Shown here one piece after another: positions 1-7,845 of a stretch of 64,000 bases of DNA. A program made the translations under genes and the position numbers. Origin of the DNA: Arthrobacter sp. N199823 (GTDB lineage: Bacteria > Actinomycetota > Actinomycetes > Actinomycetales > Micrococcaceae); assembly GCF_002929705.1 (NCBI RefSeq), contig NZ_PJIN01000002.1, forward strand, positions 124,001 through 188,000, in the 5' to 3' direction. The stretch's first letter is position 1; every line of letters starts with the position of its first letter. Under the pieces are notes generated by a model. The model was not told where the DNA came from, did no database searches, and was given only the letters and a program-made list of their open reading frames with translations.

Positions 1-671
1 GCCGCGCCATTGCAGGGTTGAACCGCACCACGGGTGGTTCGTTGAACGTGCTCGGCTACGAGATGCTCAATTACAAGGAGCGCACGTTCCGGCCCCTGCG
101 CAAGGACATCGGCTTTGTCTTCCAAGACCCGGCGGCTTCCTTCAACCCGTACCTGAGCATTGGTGAGTGTGTGGCTGAGCCGTTGCTCATCCACACCGAC
201 CTCTCCGGGCCGGCCGTCACCAAGCGTGTTGGCGAATTGCTGGAATCGGTCCAGTTGCCGGGCGCGTATGCCAAGCGCTTCCCCCATGAGCTTTCCGGTG
301 GACAGCGGCAGCGTGCATCACTGGCTCGTGGTCTGGCACTGTCGCCCAAGCTGCTGATCGCTGACGAGCCCACCTCGGCACTGGACGTCTCAGTCCAGGC
401 AAAGGTGTTGGAACTGTTCCGTGAAATCCAGAACGAATTGGGCTTCGCGGCGCTCTTCATCAGCCACGACCTTGCCGTGGTGGACATTCTGGCGCAATGG
501 GTCGGGGTGCTCTACAAGGGCAAAATGGTGGAGCAGGGGATAGGTAATCAGGTCATGGGCAACCCGCAGGCCGATTACACCAAGCGCCTCATTGCCTCAT
601 TGCCTGTGCCCGACCCGGCGGAGCAGGCCAAACGCCGCGCCGCCCATCAGGCGCTGTTGGCGGCAAAGTAG
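1..671 (+). CDS. Oligopeptide/dipeptide ABC transporter ATP-binding protein, 3' part
   Basis: This is the C-terminal part of an OppF/DppF-type ATPase that energises peptide import at the membrane. The frame is already open at base 3, so the gene starts upstream and its Walker A loop lies outside the window. Visible are the Q-loop (FVFQDP), the ABC signature (LSGGQRQR), Walker B (LLIADEPTSALD), the H-loop (ISHDLAVV) and the C-terminal NPQADYTKRLIASLP segment typical of the oligopeptide subgroup. An ATG at 18 is internal and should not be taken as the start. The substrate cannot be told from this fragment; permease genes would be expected upstream. Confidence 0.9.
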   Translation, partial: RAIAGLNRTTGGSLNVLGYEMLNYKERTFRPLRKDIGFVFQDPAASFNPYLSIGECVAEPLLIHTDLSGPAVTKRVGELLESVQLPGAYAKRFPHELSGGQRQRASLARGLALSPKLLIADEPTSALDVSVQAKVLELFREIQNELGFAALFISHDLAVVDILAQWVGVLYKGKMVEQGIGNQVMGNPQADYTKRLIASLPVPDPAEQAKRRAAHQALLAAK

Positions 672-744
672 TGTAGTTCCGCTCGGCCGGATCTGAGGGA
701 GACCTCGAGCCGGCACTTGAGCTGGACTGTGAAGCGGGCCTTGA

Positions 745-791
745 GGCGGTGCCCGGCGTGGACAGTGTTTTTGTCCCCGCCGGGCACCGCC
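745..791. terminator. Large perfect hairpin between the ABC ATPase gene and aroQ
   Basis: Perfect 14-bp arms lie at 745-758 and 778-791. An extra GGAC/GTCC stem sits inside, after one mismatch, and closes a loop at 764-772. It follows the transporter stop by 73 bases and is the likely terminator, although no T-run follows. Its 3' arm ends exactly where the proposed aroQ -10 begins, so it may also shape that promoter. Its core, GCGGTGCCCG, recurs in the hairpin at 30936-30965. Confidence 0.65.
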
Positions 792-797
792 TAAACT
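792..797 (+). promoter_or_regulatory. Candidate -10 element for a leaderless aroQ transcript
   Basis: TAAACT fits the TAnnnT consensus and is followed by six bases and then the aroQ ATG at 804. Transcription would start at about the A of the ATG. No Shine-Dalgarno sequence is visible, because the hairpin fills the upstream DNA. A weak -35 (TTTTGT, 769-774) would lie 17 bases upstream, inside the hairpin loop. Confidence 0.4.
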
Positions 798-803
798 GTT
801 TTC

Positions 804-1283
804 ATGACCGAATCGAGCCACGCTGCGCACCTGTCCGTTGAAGACTTTGACCCGGCCGCCAGTTCCCTCACGGAAGCTGTAGCCCCGGCCGTCATGGCGG
901 AACTGCTATCCATCCGCTCCAGTATTGATAACTTCGATGCCACCTTGGTGTACCTGCTGGCCGAACGATTCAAGGCCACTCAGCGCGTGGGCATCCTCAA
1001 GGCCACACACCAGCTGCCCGCCGGCGATCCGGGCCGCGAGAAGGCCCAGATCCAGCGACTGCGTGCCCTCGCCGAGTCCGCCCACTTGGACCCCGCCTTT
1101 GCCGAGAAGTTCCTCAACTTCATCATTAGCGAGGTCATCCACCATCACCAAGCTATTTCGCAGAGCCATTCTGCCGCAGCTGCCACCGGTGGTGTGCCGG
1201 TGGTCAGCATGGACGGGTTGGGCTTCGTGGCAGATCCGCAATCTGCGCCCGTGATGGACGACGGCGGCACGCAGCCTCAGTGA
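804..1283 (+). CDS. aroQ: Chorismate mutase, AroQ class
   Basis: Converts chorismate to prephenate, the first step toward phenylalanine and tyrosine, in the cytoplasm. The 159-residue protein has the all-helical AroQ core at about residues 35-120. The first helix carries the typical IRxxIDxxD pattern with Arg38, LLAER (Arg55) and Lys66, then DPGREKAQ around 75-82 and a final FIISEVIHHHQ helix; these are the usual substrate-binding positions. About 30 residues precede the core and a poorly conserved tail follows. It overlaps the next gene by four bases (GTGA), so the two are probably translationally coupled. It appears leaderless (see 792-797). Confidence 0.88.
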   Translation: MTESSHAAHLSVEDFDPAASSLTEAVAPAVMAELLSIRSSIDNFDATLVYLLAERFKATQRVGILKATHQLPAGDPGREKAQIQRLRALAESAHLDPAFAEKFLNFIISEVIHHHQAISQSHSAAAATGGVPVVSMDGLGFVADPQSAPVMDDGGTQPQ

Positions 1284-2410
1284 GCCCCTCGCCTATGCAC
1301 ACCGCCAGTACTGCCCAAGGGCAAGGTGGTGCGTTTTCTGATAGCGCCACGGCCACTGCCTTGGGCCCATGGCCCGGTACCGACCCCGTGGAAGCCACTA
1401 AGGTCTCAGTAGGAATTTTCCCTAGTCCGCATCTGCCTTTCCTGCCGCAACTGCCCGCTCGCGGGGTTGGGTCGGACCCGATTGGCCGCACCGCCTCCTT
1501 ACTGACCGAGTTGCCTGTGGACGTGCAGCCCTACGGCTGGCGCTTTGTGGACAGGATTGGTCTGGACTTCCGGCGAGCGGAATCGGCGTTGTCCACGGAC
1601 ATCAATGTACTGGCGGATGTTGTTGGTGACGGGGATCTGTCTCCGGAAGCACTGAAGGTCCAAGTGGTGGGCCCCTTCTCGCTGGCCGCGGCCATCCACC
1701 TGCACTATGGCGAGCGATCGCTGCGGGACTACGGTGCTCGGCGTGATATTGGCCAGTCCTTGGCGGCAGGTCTGGCCATTCACGCTCAGAAGGCGCAAGC
1801 CGGCGTCCCCGGTGCTGCGCTGACGCTGCAAATTGATGAGCCGCACATTGCTGCGGTTTTGGCGGGGACCATTCCCACGGCGTCGGGCTATAGGTCCTTG
1901 CGAGCCATCCCGCGCTCGGAGTTGCGCCAGGTGTGGAGCGATCTGGTGGCCGCTGCCCGCGCGGCTGGTTTCAGCCAGGTGGCCATCAACTTGGCACCCG
2001 CCGAAAAGGCCTTGGGGGAGGCCGGTGACGGCGCACCCGCAGCCGAAGCGGAGCAGTGGCGCCAAGCACTGGACATCGCTGTGGAGTGCGGCATCGATGC
2101 TGTGGCCTTGCCCTTGAACAAGCTCGACGGCGGCCACTGGGAAATACTGGCGGGCGCGGTGGAAGCCGGCTTGGGCGTGTGGGCCGGGACGGTGCCGGCC
2201 GCTGCAGACCAGGCATCACTGCCGTACGCAGCCCTGGTGGAACGGATCATGCGGCCATGGCGGAAACTGGGGCTGGCCGAGTCCGGCCTGAACCAACTGC
2301 GCATCACCGAAGAATCCACCATGACAGCCCTGACGCCGCAGCGGGCGCGGGCAGTCCTGGGAAAGACCCTTGACGTTGCGCAAGCGCTGGGTGACATCCG
2401 TAACGCTTAG
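1280..2410 (+). CDS. MetE C-terminal-like protein (methionine synthase family, Rv3015c type)
   Basis: A 376-residue protein of the cobalamin-independent methionine synthase/UROD superfamily. It shows the family's VVGPFSLAAAI stretch and QIDEP (Glu187), with a barrel-like alternation of segments. The HxC zinc motif that binds homocysteine-activating zinc in true MetE was not found, so methionine synthesis is doubtful and the real reaction is unknown. The GTG start at 1280 overlaps the aroQ stop by four bases; an ATG at 1295 is the alternative. The first 40 residues are low-complexity. Coupling to chorismate mutase is visible, but its meaning is not. Confidence 0.7.
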   Translation: MSPSPMHTASTAQGQGGAFSDSATATALGPWPGTDPVEATKVSVGIFPSPHLPFLPQLPARGVGSDPIGRTASLLTELPVDVQPYGWRFVDRIGLDFRRAESALSTDINVLADVVGDGDLSPEALKVQVVGPFSLAAAIHLHYGERSLRDYGARRDIGQSLAAGLAIHAQKAQAGVPGAALTLQIDEPHIAAVLAGTIPTASGYRSLRAIPRSELRQVWSDLVAAARAAGFSQVAINLAPAEKALGEAGDGAPAAEAEQWRQALDIAVECGIDAVALPLNKLDGGHWEILAGAVEAGLGVWAGTVPAAADQASLPYAALVERIMRPWRKLGLAESGLNQLRITEESTMTALTPQRARAVLGKTLDVAQALGDIRNA

Positions 2411-2482
2411 CATCCCGCAGACACCCCGTAGCTGCCCGTTGCGCAATATGATGGCTTCAAAGAATGACAAGGTGAGCTGGCC

Positions 2483-3349
2483 ATGACCGGAGGTGAAATG
2501 GGCTCGAGGAAGCTCAGTCGGAGCCTGGGGGCACTCCTTGCGGCAGCGGTTGTGCTGCTAGCTCTGCCTCCCAGCGAAGTTGTGTCTATTCCTGCCACCA
2601 TGCTGAGTGCAGTGGCCACCACAGGGGCCACTCCGGTCAACGGACCAATCGCCACTCCCGTCATCGGCCCGGTGGGCGCTGCCATCGGGGAATCTCTGAT
2701 TCACTCGCGGGTGTTGAATCCTGCCTCCGGCCGGTATGAATCTCTGGATGCCAATATTGCCAGCACGGCCGTGCTGATCGGCGACTCGCAGTCGGCCGGA
2801 GCTGCGGGCGTGCGCGCCGCCGATACGTGGGTGGAGCGCGGACTTTCATTTTGCGGCTACGCCGTGAAATTTGTGGGGGCCTCAGGGACCGGCTTCACCA
2901 GAAGTTCGGCCCGATTCGGTAACTATCCGGACGCGCTGGAGGAAGGCCAAATGGTCCTTCCTCATGGGAATCCGGCGCTTGTGGTATTCCAAGGAGGCGG
3001 CAACGATGCCGCAGCTGGAGCCACGGACGCCGAAATTCTGACGAACGCTGGCAGGCTGCTGCGGGGGCTTAGGGAAAGTTACCCCAACTCGCAATACCTG
3101 TTCATCGGCACGCTGGCCCGCGGTGGCACGGCAGGCGGGCGGCGCACTGAAGTTGACACGCTCTTGGCGGGTTTCGCGCACCGCAACGGTGCAGATTTCA
3201 TCAGCGCCGGTGACTGGCTCACGCGCTATGGGCTCAGCAACAAAATGGCCGACGGCGTTCACCTCACCCTGGAAGGGCATCAGATACTGACTAAAGTTCT
3301 CGCTTCCCGGCTCAAGGATTTGAAACTCCAGGGACCCGGACTGCAGTGA
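2483..3349 (+). CDS. Secreted SGNH/GDSL-family hydrolase
   Basis: A 288-residue esterase-like protein that probably removes or transfers acyl groups from a cell-surface substrate. Block I is GDSQS with nucleophile Ser102, block III is GGGND (Asn174), and block V is DGVHLT with Asp257 and His260, so the catalytic set is complete. Residues 9-30 form a signal peptide or anchor (KLSRS followed by a long Ala/Leu run). The ATG at 2483 has AAGGTGA seven bases upstream. A second ATG at 2498 has an even better GGAGG four bases upstream and would shorten the protein by five residues. It is convergent with the minus-strand DUF58 gene. Confidence 0.85.
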   Translation: MTGGEMGSRKLSRSLGALLAAAVVLLALPPSEVVSIPATMLSAVATTGATPVNGPIATPVIGPVGAAIGESLIHSRVLNPASGRYESLDANIASTAVLIGDSQSAGAAGVRAADTWVERGLSFCGYAVKFVGASGTGFTRSSARFGNYPDALEEGQMVLPHGNPALVVFQGGGNDAAAGATDAEILTNAGRLLRGLRESYPNSQYLFIGTLARGGTAGGRRTEVDTLLAGFAHRNGADFISAGDWLTRYGLSNKMADGVHLTLEGHQILTKVLASRLKDLKLQGPGLQ

Positions 3350-3395
3350 ACCTTACGTAGTGCCTCAGTGGCTCGGTACGCAGCCCTCCATTGAA

Positions 3396-4688
3396 CTACA
3401 GGCGGCCGGCGGCTTTCAGCTTGATGTACAGATCCGCCAGCTTGGGTGGGAGTTCCGCTGGGGCTGCATCCACCACTTCAACCCCTGCTTGCTTGAGGTA
3501 CGTGGTGATGGCTTCGCGACGGTTCAGGGCATGTTCGGCCGCGGCTGCGCGGTAGACAAGGGTGCTGCTGGAGCGTTCCAAACTGGCACGCTCCAAGGCG
3601 GGATCGCGCACGCTCGCCACAACCACCACGTGTTTTTGGGACAGTGTGGTGACCAGCGGAATGAGACCTTCTTCCGCGACACCGGCGTCGAGCGATGTCA
3701 CCAGAACAACCAACGCACGGTGGGCTGTGACATCCCGGACCTGCCCTGCGATGCCTTGGGCATTGAGCTCAATCAACTCCGGTTCCAGCGGGGCCAAACC
3801 CTGCACCATCGCATTGAGCATATTGCCTTTACCCGTGGAAGAAACCTTGGCACGGACACGGCGGTCGTAGGCCACCAGGCTGACTCGATCCCCACCTCGC
3901 TCAGCCAGTACGGCAAGCAAGAGGGAGGCTTCAATGCCGGTGTCAAGGGCGGTCTCGTCGTCAATCCGGGTGGCCGAGGTTCTGGAGGTATCCAACACAA
4001 TGACAACCCTGCGGTCGCGCTCGGGGCGCCAAGTGCGTACCACCACGTCGCGGCGGCGTGCCGTGGCACGCCAGTCAATGGAACGCACGTCGTCGCCGCG
4101 GACGTAGTCGCGCAGGGAATCAAATTCTGTGCCGGCCCCACGGATCTGCACGGCTGCCTTGCCGTCCAACTCACGCAACTTGCGCAGCTTGGACGGCAGA
4201 TGGCGTTTGGAATGAAAAGGTGGCAGAACCCGCAGCACACCGGGTGCCGCGATGGTGTGTTGTCGAGCGGCCATGCCCAGCGGACCAAAGGAACGGATAG
4301 TGACGTGGTGGGTGGCCAAATCCCCGCGTCGAGAGGGGAGCAGCTCAACGTTTAGTGCTGCCCGTTCGCCCGCCCGGATCCGGACCTGGGCAAGAGCATT
4401 GACTGCCCCAGCCGACGGTTGCCAGCCATCCTTGACCTGCGCCCGCAACACTGTGGCGGAGTTGTTGGCGAGCCGTAGCACGGCCGTTGCCGGCTCACCC
4501 AGACGGACGCCTGAAGGCAGGCTGCGGCGCAGGGAAACCTTCCTTGGCGATGCCGCCAACACCAGATCAATCACCAGAACCAGCAGCAGCAAAGACACTG
4601 CCACAACCCACGTCAACAGCCCTGGAAAAGCGACGACTGGGATCAGCGCCGCCAGCGTCAAAAAGAAAAATCTGCCCGAAATAGCCAT
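3396..4688 (-). CDS. DUF58 domain protein
   Basis: A 430-residue membrane-associated protein, last gene of the minus-strand MoxR operon. Two hydrophobic segments lie at about residues 5-50. The DUF58 hallmark follows near residue 210 (EFDSLRDYVRGDDVRSIDW), then a von Willebrand A-like strand (VVIVLDTSRTS). DUF58 proteins are usual partners of MoxR ATPases, which are thought to act as chaperones for envelope complexes. Only 15 bases separate it from the moxR stop. Its exact role here is unknown. Confidence 0.88.
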   Translation of the reverse strand: MAISGRFFFLTLAALIPVVAFPGLLTWVVAVSLLLLVLVIDLVLAASPRKVSLRRSLPSGVRLGEPATAVLRLANNSATVLRAQVKDGWQPSAGAVNALAQVRIRAGERAALNVELLPSRRGDLATHHVTIRSFGPLGMAARQHTIAAPGVLRVLPPFHSKRHLPSKLRKLRELDGKAAVQIRGAGTEFDSLRDYVRGDDVRSIDWRATARRRDVVVRTWRPERDRRVVIVLDTSRTSATRIDDETALDTGIEASLLLAVLAERGGDRVSLVAYDRRVRAKVSSTGKGNMLNAMVQGLAPLEPELIELNAQGIAGQVRDVTAHRALVVLVTSLDAGVAEEGLIPLVTTLSQKHVVVVASVRDPALERASLERSSSTLVYRAAAAEHALNRREAITTYLKQAGVEVVDAAPAELPPKLADLYIKLKAAGRL

Positions 4689-4703
4689 CGCGTTAGGACC
4701 AGA

Positions 4704-5834
4704 TCAACGCGGAACCGGAACGGTGGCCAGAATGGAGAGCAGGATGCCATCTACAGCAACACCGTCCATCTCGGCCTCGGGGCGTAAAGCCACGCGATGG
4801 CGCAGGGTGGGCAGGGCCAGAGCCTTGATATCGTCAGGTGTCACGAACGTGCGTCCCGACAGCCAGGCGTAAGCCCGGGCAGATTTCAGGATGGCGGTTG
4901 CCCCGCGGGGTGAAACTCCCAGCTGGAACGACGGTGCCGTGCGCGTGGCACGCACCAAATCAACAACGTAGGCCAATATTTCTGCAGCGACCTTGACCTG
5001 GGCAACTTCCTCACGAGCTTGAGCCAGCTCTGCCGCCCCGGCCACGGCACGCACGCCCGCGGCATGAAGATTTTGCGGGTCGAACCCCATACTGTGCCGG
5101 CGAATGACTTCAATTTCATCGTCGCGACCGGGCAGCTCCATGGTGAGCTTCAGGAGAAAACGGTCCAATTGGGCCTCGGGCAGCGGGTAGGTACCTTCGT
5201 ACTCCACAGGGTTTTGCGTGGCAGCCACCATGAACGGTGCCGGCAGCTTGCGCGAGACGCCGTCGACGGAAACCTGGTGCTCCTCCATGGCCTCCAACAA
5301 GGACGCCTGAGTCTTGGGCGGTGTCCTGTTGATCTCATCGGCCAGCAAGATGTTAGTGAAAACGGGGCCCTCGCGGAAGGTGAAGGATGAGGTGCTGGAG
5401 TCGTAAATCAGGGAGCCTGTCACGTCTCCGGGCATCAGGTCGGGGGTGAACTGTACCCGCTTGGTGTCAAGGCTCAGTGCCGTGGACAGAGACCTCACCA
5501 GCAGAGTCTTGGCAACACCTGGCACGCCTTCGAGCAGCACGTGCCCGCCGGCCAGCAGGGCAATGAGTAGCCCTGTCACGGTATCCTCCTGGCCTACCAC
5601 TGCCTTGGCTACCTCTGCCCTAACAGCTAGCAGCGCCTGGGCTGAGGGGCTGGGCGCCGGGCGCTGCTGCTCAGGCTGGTGCGCCGGTTGCGCCGGTGGC
5701 TGGTAGGCGGGTTGCTGCACCTGATGCTGCTGCTGCTGTTGCTGCACCTGATACTGCTGCTGGGGTAAGGGGGATCCGGGGTAGCCGTGCTGCGGGTAGG
5801 ATTCCGGGTTCGTCTCCGGGTGGGGCATGGTCAT
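4704..5834 (-). CDS. MoxR-family AAA+ ATPase with Pro/Gln-rich N-terminus
   Basis: A 376-residue ATPase likely to remodel or mature the membrane proteins encoded beside it. Walker A is GVPGVAKT (Lys109), Walker B is LLADEINR, and the arginine/sensor region contains AATQNPVEYEGTYPLPEAQLDRF, split here only by function: the first half is sensor I, the second the arginine finger region. The first 65 residues are almost pure Pro, Gln, Tyr and His, with a six-glutamine run near residue 32, unlike standard MoxR proteins. Its ATG overlaps the DUF4350 stop by four bases (ATGA). The upstream membrane gene also has a Pro/Gln-rich N-terminus. Confidence 0.9.
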   Translation of the reverse strand: MTMPHPETNPESYPQHGYPGSPLPQQQYQVQQQQQQHQVQQPAYQPPAQPAHQPEQQRPAPSPSAQALLAVRAEVAKAVVGQEDTVTGLLIALLAGGHVLLEGVPGVAKTLLVRSLSTALSLDTKRVQFTPDLMPGDVTGSLIYDSSTSSFTFREGPVFTNILLADEINRTPPKTQASLLEAMEEHQVSVDGVSRKLPAPFMVAATQNPVEYEGTYPLPEAQLDRFLLKLTMELPGRDDEIEVIRRHSMGFDPQNLHAAGVRAVAGAAELAQAREEVAQVKVAAEILAYVVDLVRATRTAPSFQLGVSPRGATAILKSARAYAWLSGRTFVTPDDIKALALPTLRHRVALRPEAEMDGVAVDGILLSILATVPVPR

Positions 5835-7162
5835 CGACGGGCCACTTCTTCCTCTAGTGCCGCAAGATCGGCGGCGATTCTCAACATGTCTTTTTCAGTC
5901 TGTGGGGGTTCGCCCAGCAAGATGGCATGAACCTCTGCGTTGGTGCGCGAGGTTGCTGCTGCAACAGCGTCGACCACGGCGGACGGATCCGCCGAGTGGC
6001 CCAAGCGAAGGGCGTGCGCAAGCCGGGTCAGCGACGCATGGGCAAGCGTTCGCGTGGCTATATCCACGGCGCGGGCATCTTGGTAGAGCCGGGCACGGCC
6101 AGCCATGGTTTCGGACGCCTTCACAATGACCGGCAGCGGCTCAGCCACCAGCGGACCGTTCCTTCGCCCGCGCCACAGCACACCCACCACGGCCACCAGC
6201 ATCAGCCATGCTGCGGCCGGGAACATCCACGCGGGCGTCAGATCAGCCAAGCTGGGAGCTGTTTGCGCTGGCGGAACATCATTCAGTGAAGAGGTGTACC
6301 AAAGCAGGTTGGGCTTGCTACCCAACAGCCGGAAGGTCAAGGCGGCATTTCCTACCTGGCCCAGATTGTGGTTATTCACGACGCCGGAAAACCCCAGTGC
6401 GGTGATGTCACCGGCGCTGTTGCTCGCCAGGAGTCCACCCGATGCGGGGCCTGATTTTGCATTGGGGGTAAAGCACGTTTGTGCACCCTTATAGAGCAGT
6501 ATTGGGCCCTTGGCCGGTCCCGCATTTAGGGCCGGGTCTGGGCCACCGCCACTGATGGTCCCAGCGGCGGCGGCATCCACATGCTCACACTGGGCATCCA
6601 CGCGAGGAATACCAGCGGTGCTACCTGCAGAACTGAGTTCGGGGCTGAGGTTCTTCACAGCGACAGGGCCAGGGGCGATCGCCACCAGCTTGGCGCCATT
6701 TTGTTCAATAGCGGCAGCCAGCTCCGAAACCTGAGCGGGAGTGAGGATGTTTCTGGGATCGTAAAACAGGACTGTGCTGCTGCCGTAGGCGTTCTGTGCC
6801 AGCGCGTCAGTTGTCGCGAGCAATGATGTGGTGGCCTCGAGCGCCACACCTTGGTCCTTCAAGACCGAGGCAGCGGCCTGAGCGCCTGCCGGAGCCGGGT
6901 TGTTGATGGCCAGCGAGTCGAGGCTGCGATTGCCCGAATTTGTCATCACGAACGCCAGTATTGAAAGCACCACGAACACTGCCCCGCCAATGATCCAGAA
7001 GCGGTACTTGTGCCACCACCTGGCTAGGCGCTGGGCGGCAGTGGTGTCTTCGGCGACAAAGGCGTGATCGGCTGTGCCCACTGGCGCATCCCTATTAGGT
7101 GCATTGCCATCAGGGGCACCGTTGATAGGAGGGCGAACCGTGGGCGCGGGGGAGAAGCTCAC
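5831..7162 (-). CDS. DUF4350 membrane protein
   Basis: A 443-residue protein with one membrane span near residues 50-70 (FWIIGGAVFVVLSILAF) and a second near 315-330 (MLVAVVGVLWRG). The region between them is probably outside the cell. The segment after the first span (PAPAGAQAAASVLKDQGV, then VLFYDPRNILTP) is characteristic of DUF4350. This family is regularly found between DUF4129 and MoxR genes in actinobacteria; the biochemical role is unknown. It overlaps both neighbours by four bases, indicating tight translational coupling. Confidence 0.8.
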   Translation of the reverse strand: MSFSPAPTVRPPINGAPDGNAPNRDAPVGTADHAFVAEDTTAAQRLARWWHKYRFWIIGGAVFVVLSILAFVMTNSGNRSLDSLAINNPAPAGAQAAASVLKDQGVALEATTSLLATTDALAQNAYGSSTVLFYDPRNILTPAQVSELAAAIEQNGAKLVAIAPGPVAVKNLSPELSSAGSTAGIPRVDAQCEHVDAAAAGTISGGGPDPALNAGPAKGPILLYKGAQTCFTPNAKSGPASGGLLASNSAGDITALGFSGVVNNHNLGQVGNAALTFRLLGSKPNLLWYTSSLNDVPPAQTAPSLADLTPAWMFPAAAWLMLVAVVGVLWRGRRNGPLVAEPLPVIVKASETMAGRARLYQDARAVDIATRTLAHASLTRLAHALRLGHSADPSAVVDAVAAATSRTNAEVHAILLGEPPQTEKDMLRIAADLAALEEEVARR

Positions 7163-7833
7163 TGGGGCACCGCCGTGAAGTCATCGGCATAGAGCGGTGT
7201 TGCACTTGCCACCGCCGTGTCGGTGGAAAGGAGTGCCTCGAACATGGACTGGGTAGGAGGCACTTTCCCATATCGCACGGCATTAAAGAGATCGGCAGCG
7301 TGGTGGATTTCCGCCGCGAAGCCAGGGAAAGCCAGCTCTAGTTCTGCCGCAATTTCCACTGCAGTGCGCCCAGGAGTCCGGGCCGTGAGATCGCGCTCTT
7401 CACCGGCCCGGGCCAGCGCCCGGAACTGTTCATTGATAGCGGTGTGCAAATCTCCTGCGTTCACGGCGGCCTTGGCTAGTTTGCGGTGCTGCTCCGCAGA
7501 AAGCGTCACATCAGCTGCAAAGACCGCTTTGCCCACGGCCTTCCTGCGATTGAGGCGGGGCCTGACGATGAAAATGATGACCAACACTGCCACGATCACC
7601 AAGCCGATGACAACACTGAGACCAATATTGCCTTGGGCCGTGCCCACGTTATTAAGAAGTTCCTGCAGAGCCCGTCCCAACAAATCCATGATCTGCCGCA
7701 GCCAGCCGGGTTTGGCGTCCTGGTAGCTCTGCTTGGCTAGTTCTTCCTCGGCCCAACGGCGCGCCTCATCGGCCCCGGGAGTGACGGGGACATCAAAGAT
7801 TTTCACGAAGGGCACAGGCGCAGCACAGACCAA
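7159..7833 (-). CDS. DUF4129 protein
   Basis: A protein of up to 224 residues with one membrane span at about residues 70-92 (SVVIGLVIVAVLVIIFIV). A cytoplasmic helical DUF4129 domain follows, containing RTPGRTAVEIA and FNAVRYGKVPPT, the signature of this family. The longest frame begins with TTG at 7833; GTG codons at 7815 and 7806 are alternatives, so the start is uncertain. It lies 12 bases after the upstream gene and overlaps the DUF4350 gene. In many bacteria this domain is fused to transglutaminase-like proteins in MoxR operons; no transglutaminase is present here. Confidence 0.78.
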   Translation of the reverse strand: MVCAAPVPFVKIFDVPVTPGADEARRWAEEELAKQSYQDAKPGWLRQIMDLLGRALQELLNNVGTAQGNIGLSVVIGLVIVAVLVIIFIVRPRLNRRKAVGKAVFAADVTLSAEQHRKLAKAAVNAGDLHTAINEQFRALARAGEERDLTARTPGRTAVEIAAELELAFPGFAAEIHHAADLFNAVRYGKVPPTQSMFEALLSTDTAVASATPLYADDFTAVPQ

Positions 7834-7845
7834 GGCACTGACCCG

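Noticed and set aside
3360-4355. A 331-residue plus-strand open frame opposite DUF58
   Set aside because: The DUF58 reading on the minus strand shows clear family motifs; the plus frame does not.
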